Below are positions 5,631 through 8,986 of a stretch of 8,986 bases of DNA, piece after piece. The DNA is from Nitrospinota bacterium. GTDB lineage: Bacteria; Nitrospinota; Nitrospinia; JACRGO01. The stretch lies in NCBI GenBank assembly GCA_016212295.1, contig JACRGO010000083.1, forward strand, positions 1-8,986, read 5' to 3'. The notes beneath the pieces were generated by a model, which was not told where the DNA came from, did no database searches, and was given only the letters and a program-made list of their open reading frames with translations. The translations under genes were made by a program, and so were the position numbers. Each line of letters starts with the position of its first letter. Position 1 is the stretch's first letter.

Positions 5631-8450
5631 TCATCGTAACCTCTTGAATTTCTCCCTATGCGGTTTTTGGCCGGTCCCGGATCCTTGGCTTTGAGGCGAC
5701 ATGAGTTCCCCCAAATCAAAATTAATGTCAGCGGTATTTTGTCCAGGGGCAATAGTCACCAGGTCCGGATAAATCCCGCAGGCGTCTTCCACGTCGCAGA
5801 TAAAAAGGTCATCATCACGGTCAGTGCCGGCGGCTATGATATAAGTCCCGGCCGGGACCTGTGACTTATCGAAGGCATATTCATTGCCGGAGTCGGTGAC
5901 GGCTTGGGTAATGGCGGTTAGGTTTCCGGCGTCAAGAAAAAGGACGTAAACAGTTCCCACGTCGCCGCTTGCTGATCCTCCCGCGCTTACCACGCTCATT
6001 GTCACGGTTATGGCCGCTGTATTGCTTCCCTTGGCGGCGTCTGATTGGACTGTCACCGTGGCGCTGTAATTTCCAGCGGAAAGGCCAGCGCGGTCCACGC
6101 CCAAGCCCACGGACAATGGGGCCGTGCCGGACGTGGTTTTCACGCTCAACCAGGACGCATCGGAGGACACGGAGGTTATATTCAATGTTCCTCCGCCGGA
6201 ATTGCTTATGTCAAAGGAAAGGTCGGAAAGATAGTTCTCAAAGCTGAGGGTCGAATTGGAAATGGAAAGGATGGATTCCGTGGGGGGGGCTGTTCCTCCT
6301 CCGCCCGCTATCTCTTTCGCCGCTAACACAGCCTGGGACGCGTCAATAAGCCCATTACCGTATATATTGTCCCATCCGGCTTCCCCGATGTCTCTCGTGA
6401 TGCGCAGGCTGGTCTTGGAGTGGGTCCCCTTCAGGAGATCATCAAGGTCGGTTGGAGTGAGATTCGGGTTGACGGCCATCATTAAGGCCACTACCCCGGC
6501 CATGTGTGGAGAGGCCATGGAAGTGCCTTGGTAAAAACGATACGTTAATTTGCCGGAGTCATCACCCAAAGTGCTCAACACGCCGTCCTCATAACCGTCG
6601 TTGTTGAGATCCACGCTGGAATCCCCGCCAGGGGCCGCCACGTCTATGGCGTTGCCGTAATTTGAATAAGGGGACTTTTGGGAATTCATGTCCACGGCGG
6701 ACACGGAGACTACTCCGTCATAGGATGCTGGATAGAATAATGTGCTAACGTTGTCGTTTCCGGCGGCGGCCACAATGATTACCCCCTGGTCTCTTGCGGC
6801 CTGTATAGCGTTCTTTGTTGTGGCGCTGGAGCCCGCTCCCCCCAGACTCATATTGATAATATTAGCCCTTTTGGAAGGAGTCGTGCCGGAACTATTGGAA
6901 AGGCCGGCGGCATAACGGATGGCCTGGGCTATGTCCGCGTCCGTTCCCCCTCCAATCCCCAATACGCGAAGCGGCATTATCCTGGTCTCCCATGATACGC
7001 CGGCGACGCCTACGGAGTTGTTTGTAGCCGCCCCGATGGTCCCGGCCACATGGGTCCCGTGGAAGGAACTGCTGCTTTTCTTATAGTCGTCCCCCACGTC
7101 CGTTGGATCGGAATCAATACCGTTTCCATCCCCGCCGATAGAGGGGTCGCTGATAAAATCGTAGCCGGAGACCAGCTTGGAACTCAGGTCCGGATGGCTC
7201 GACAAAATGCCGGTATCAATAACCGCCACTATGACGTCGGCGCTGCCTGTTGTTGTCTCCCATGCCTGCGGCAGGTTTATGAGCGGATAGTGCCACTGGA
7301 GTTTATAATGTTCGTCATTAGGGGTTTTGAGCGGTTTTCTGATGAAGTTCGGTTCCGCGTACTCGATATCCTGGTCATTTCGCAGTTGGCGTATGGCATC
7401 CACGGTCAGGGACTTGAGTGCGTTCTTTTCACTTCCCGGCAAATTCAATTTACCTGCCCCACGGCCTTTTTGGAGAGCGGATTTTTTCGCTGGCAGCACC
7501 CGCATAAGTTCCACCCCTCCCGGCAGATCACGTTCATGCGCCAAGGCCGCCCCGGAGGAAAGGGAGAAATTTTTCTTTCGGATTCCGTCGCGTCCCTCTT
7601 TCCATTTCATTAGAATATGGCCTGGAACAAAATCCGCTCCGATAGGGGCAATATTATCGTCCGCTGACTGGGTGGACAAGCTTCCAAGGGATGAAAAGGA
7701 AAGGGAGTACGCGCTGGACCCTTTACTAACCCTGACCCCAACCAGAAAAGATCCCGCAGCGGTGGTTTCCAGCCGTTCCGTATTGGTGTTTCCCTCTGAC
7801 AGGTCAACAATAGTGCCGGATGAATCCATGAGGACTAAATCCAGGTCATTATAGACGAGATCGTTCGCTGCTACGGTTAAAGTGATCCTGGCCGGCCCGG
7901 GGGCCTGCAATAAATACAGGTCTTCCACCTGGAGTCCTGCGTACGCAGTCCCTATGAATTGCGGCAGGATAAATCCCGCATCCCCATAAGCGGCGTCCCC
8001 AAAAACCTTGGATGAGTTGGTGACGGATTGGGCCTGCGCGATGGAGTTGTTCGGCTCCTGCTCCACAACGTTGTCCGGCGATACAGCCAGTTTTCCGGAC
8101 GCGCTTCCTGGTTGCTTTTGCTTTTCATAAATCGCGGTGACGGTCGCGGTCCTTTTTGCCCTGACGCGCGCCACCGTTTGCCCGCTTTGAGGCTTTTTGA
8201 GCTTGTATCCGGTTAAGGTGCCGAACTGGACGGCATAATTTCCCGGCGGCAGGGAATATTGAACCTGTTTAGTTCCGAAATAAAAACCCTCAATATAAAT
8301 AGGCGCGTCCACGGCCTTTCCGGCTGTATCCTTGGTTTTTATAACGATTTTGCCGTAGCCTGCCCCTTCGGCGGTGTTTACTGGAAAGAGAGGATGTAAA
8401 GTCGCCAGGAAAAACGAGATGGCAAAAAATAAGAGCGTGTGTTTTCGCAT
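5631..8450 (-). CDS. Secreted subtilisin-family (S8) serine peptidase, multidomain
   Basis: A 939-residue exported protease. The signal peptide (about 1-29) is followed by a PEGA-like beta domain (32-110), a bacterial pre-peptidase C (PPC) domain beginning EQEPNNS (130-253), and a prodomain opening FVPGHILMKW (274-370), which probably acts as intramolecular chaperone and inhibitor. The S8 catalytic domain spans 380-712, with Asp 412 (VIDTG), His 464 (FHGTHVAG), oxyanion Asn 565 (AAAGND) and Ser 644 (GTSMASPH), all intact. After it come a BACON-like beta domain (about 727-820, with SWLSV) and a C-terminal beta domain (832-914) with an acid-rich loop, DRDDDLFICDVEDACGIYPD. The protein ends in a basic tail without LPXTG or PEP-CTERM sorting signals. 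ATG at 8450 is well supported: GGAGGA stands 9 nt upstream and the signal peptide starts at once. A PrcB-domain lipoprotein gene follows 97 nt downstream and may serve this protease. Target proteins are unknown. Confidence 0.95.
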   Translation of the reverse strand: MRKHTLLFFAISFFLATLHPLFPVNTAEGAGYGKIVIKTKDTAGKAVDAPIYIEGFYFGTKQVQYSLPPGNYAVQFGTLTGYKLKKPQSGQTVARVRAKRTATVTAIYEKQKQPGSASGKLAVSPDNVVEQEPNNSIAQAQSVTNSSKVFGDAAYGDAGFILPQFIGTAYAGLQVEDLYLLQAPGPARITLTVAANDLVYNDLDLVLMDSSGTIVDLSEGNTNTERLETTAAGSFLVGVRVSKGSSAYSLSFSSLGSLSTQSADDNIAPIGADFVPGHILMKWKEGRDGIRKKNFSLSSGAALAHERDLPGGVELMRVLPAKKSALQKGRGAGKLNLPGSEKNALKSLTVDAIRQLRNDQDIEYAEPNFIRKPLKTPNDEHYKLQWHYPLINLPQAWETTTGSADVIVAVIDTGILSSHPDLSSKLVSGYDFISDPSIGGDGNGIDSDPTDVGDDYKKSSSSFHGTHVAGTIGAATNNSVGVAGVSWETRIMPLRVLGIGGGTDADIAQAIRYAAGLSNSSGTTPSKRANIINMSLGGAGSSATTKNAIQAARDQGVIIVAAAGNDNVSTLFYPASYDGVVSVSAVDMNSQKSPYSNYGNAIDVAAPGGDSSVDLNNDGYEDGVLSTLGDDSGKLTYRFYQGTSMASPHMAGVVALMMAVNPNLTPTDLDDLLKGTHSKTSLRITRDIGEAGWDNIYGNGLIDASQAVLAAKEIAGGGGTAPPTESILSISNSTLSFENYLSDLSFDISNSGGGTLNITSVSSDASWLSVKTTSGTAPLSVGLGVDRAGLSAGNYSATVTVQSDAAKGSNTAAITVTMSVVSAGGSASGDVGTVYVLFLDAGNLTAITQAVTDSGNEYAFDKSQVPAGTYIIAAGTDRDDDLFICDVEDACGIYPDLVTIAPGQNTADINFDLGELMSPQSQGSGTGQKPHREKFKRLR

Positions 8451-8459
8451 GGCTTGGGT

Positions 8460-8483
8460 TCCTCCAATTTCCCCCTAAAGGGG
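8460..8483 (-). promoter_or_regulatory. Strong Shine-Dalgarno and short GC hairpin upstream of S8 peptidase
   Basis: On the minus strand GGAGGA (complement of 8460-8465) lies 9 nt before the ATG at 8450, the best ribosome site in the window. Just upstream, CCCC-TTTA-GGGG (complement of 8472-8483) forms a four-pair GC stem with a tetraloop. The hairpin does not cover the ribosome site; a role in mRNA stability or initiation is only a guess. Confidence 0.65.
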
Positions 8484-8530
8484 TGGTTTTAATAACTTAT
8501 GGAATTTTTTTATTTTTTTTAAGCTTTTTT

Positions 8531-8616
8531 CACCGCAAAGCACACAAAGTAGACGCAAGATCACAAAGTTTTTAAATGCGTAACACGAATTACACGAATC
8601 AACGAATAACACGAAT
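8531..8616. repeat. CACAAAG and ACACGAAT short-period repeat array
   Basis: The first half carries diverged copies of a roughly 10-bp word: CACCGCAAAG (8531), CACACAAAG (8541), GACGCAAG (8552), CACAAAG (8562). The second half carries ACACGAAT at 8583-8590, 8592-8599 and 8609-8616 with a shortened copy, AACGAAT, at 8601-8607. The CACAAAG part is related to the element at 2937-2988. Such words recur in the intergenic DNA of many environmental bacteria; their function is not known to me. Confidence 0.75.
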
Positions 8617-8655
8617 AGAAAATTTTTTGAATTAGATTTCCGCTCAAAATTATAT

Positions 8656-8799
8656 ATGGAATTAAGGAGAGAAAACAATAAAAACAGTGAAGAGAAGAAA
8701 ACGAAGAAAAAAATAAAAGTTTACCTGGGGCAGTTGTCAGGGTGCGGGATAAGAAAGATACTTACTCTACCATTCCGAGAATTCATCCAGCACATTTAA
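8656..8799 (+). CDS. Possible 47-residue lysine-rich peptide, doubtful
   Basis: ATG at 8656 to TAA at 8797-8799 gives a 47-residue frame. The first 21 residues are highly charged (MELRRENNKNSEEKKTKKKI then K). The rest (VYLGQLSGCGIRKILTLPFR then EFIQHI) looks more protein-like. No Shine-Dalgarno precedes it, and the lysine run is largely what A-rich DNA would encode by chance. It could be an intergenic artefact or the tail of an older gene. I recognise no family. Confidence 0.15.
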   Translation: MELRRENNKNSEEKKTKKKIKVYLGQLSGCGIRKILTLPFREFIQHI

Positions 8800-8852
8800 A
8801 ATAAAAAAAATTATAAAAATTTCAAAAATCTAAAATAAAAAAGGCGTTCTTC

Positions 8853-8901
8853 GCGGCTAAAGAGGGGACAGCCTCTCACCCTTTGCCTTTAGAGCCTACG
8901 C
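8853..8901. other. Foldable GC-containing island with competing helices
   Basis: Within A/T-rich DNA, an outer stem can form between CTAAAG (8857-8862) and CTTTAG (8887-8892), extended by GCG (8853-8855) with CGC (8899-8901). An inner hairpin AGAGG-GGACAG-CCTCT (8861-8876) shares two bases with the outer stem, so the two compete at their edge. It matches no riboswitch consensus I could recall. It may be a small RNA element, a protein site or a repeat unit. Confidence 0.3.
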
Positions 8902-8986
8902 ATAAATAAGAAAAAGTCTTTTAAATCAACAAGGTATTCTTTTTTATTGGATAAAAAAATTGTAAAAATTTCACCTTCCATGCTTA

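Larger units (their letters stand above)
8451..8986. other. AT-rich intergenic tail upstream of S8 peptidase
   Basis: These 536 bases contain no confident gene and are far richer in A and T than the coding part. They hold the ribosome site and short hairpin of the S8 gene, a long T/A run (8500-8530), the CACAAAG and ACACGAAT repeats, a weak 47-codon plus-strand frame and a GC-containing foldable island near 8853-8901. The promoter of the peptidase gene must lie here, but no hexamer pair stands out against the A/T background. Confidence 0.6.

Noticed and set aside
5626-5633. Perfect palindrome TGACGTCA at the S8 stop codon
   Set aside because: Eight-base palindromes are expected by chance, it contains the stop codon itself, and no regulator site of this form is expected there.
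7050-7613. 187-codon plus-strand ORF antisense to the S8 peptidase
   Set aside because: The opposite strand encodes an intact catalytic domain. This frame has no motif and exists because of codon bias in the true gene.
8475-8678. 67-codon minus-strand ORF upstream of the S8 peptidase
   Set aside because: It is made mostly of translated repeat words and A/T runs, and it has no family resemblance.

Overview
The window is chromosomal-looking DNA of moderate GC content from a bacterium with an outer membrane: two adjacent genes encode lipobox-containing envelope lipoproteins, and a YdcF-type envelope protein lies next to them. No ribosomal or taxonomically decisive marker is present. The gene style (BTAD-type regulator remnant, S8 peptidase with PPC and BACON-like domains, intergenic CACAAAG/ACACGAAT words) would fit an environmental Nitrospinota, Nitrospirota or Desulfobacterota-like organism, but that placement is an inference.

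Layout. Nearly everything real reads on the minus strand. From right to left in transcription order: an AT-rich intergenic tail (8451-8986); a secreted multidomain subtilisin-family peptidase (5631-8450); a PrcB-domain lipoprotein (5036-5533); an ApbE-type FAD:protein FMN transferase lipoprotein (3969-4994); a YdcF/ElyC-like membrane protein (3173-3898); a 45-codon collapsed DUF423 membrane-protein gene (2997-3134); a repeat-bearing spacer; a HEPN gene broken by one missing base (2253-2641), overlapping a minimal nucleotidyltransferase gene (1933-2295); and a complete aldehyde dehydrogenase (204-1649). The only credible plus-strand coding trace is a remnant of a BTAD-type transcriptional regulator (1776-1955), convergent with the nucleotidyltransferase gene.

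How they fit together. The S8 peptidase followed by a PrcB-domain lipoprotein recalls the Treponema denticola dentilisin locus, where a PrcB lipoprotein supports a subtilisin-like protease. This pair is the best candidate here for an under-described system. ApbE and YdcF follow on the same strand and also act in the envelope, but the spacers between the genes are filled with simple degenerate repeats, so a single operon is not proven.

The left-central part (about 1650-3135) is a decay zone. Two genes have lost their middle while keeping both ends in frame, and a third carries a one-base frameshift. No tRNA, rRNA, CRISPR array, insertion sequence or convincing rho-independent terminator was seen.
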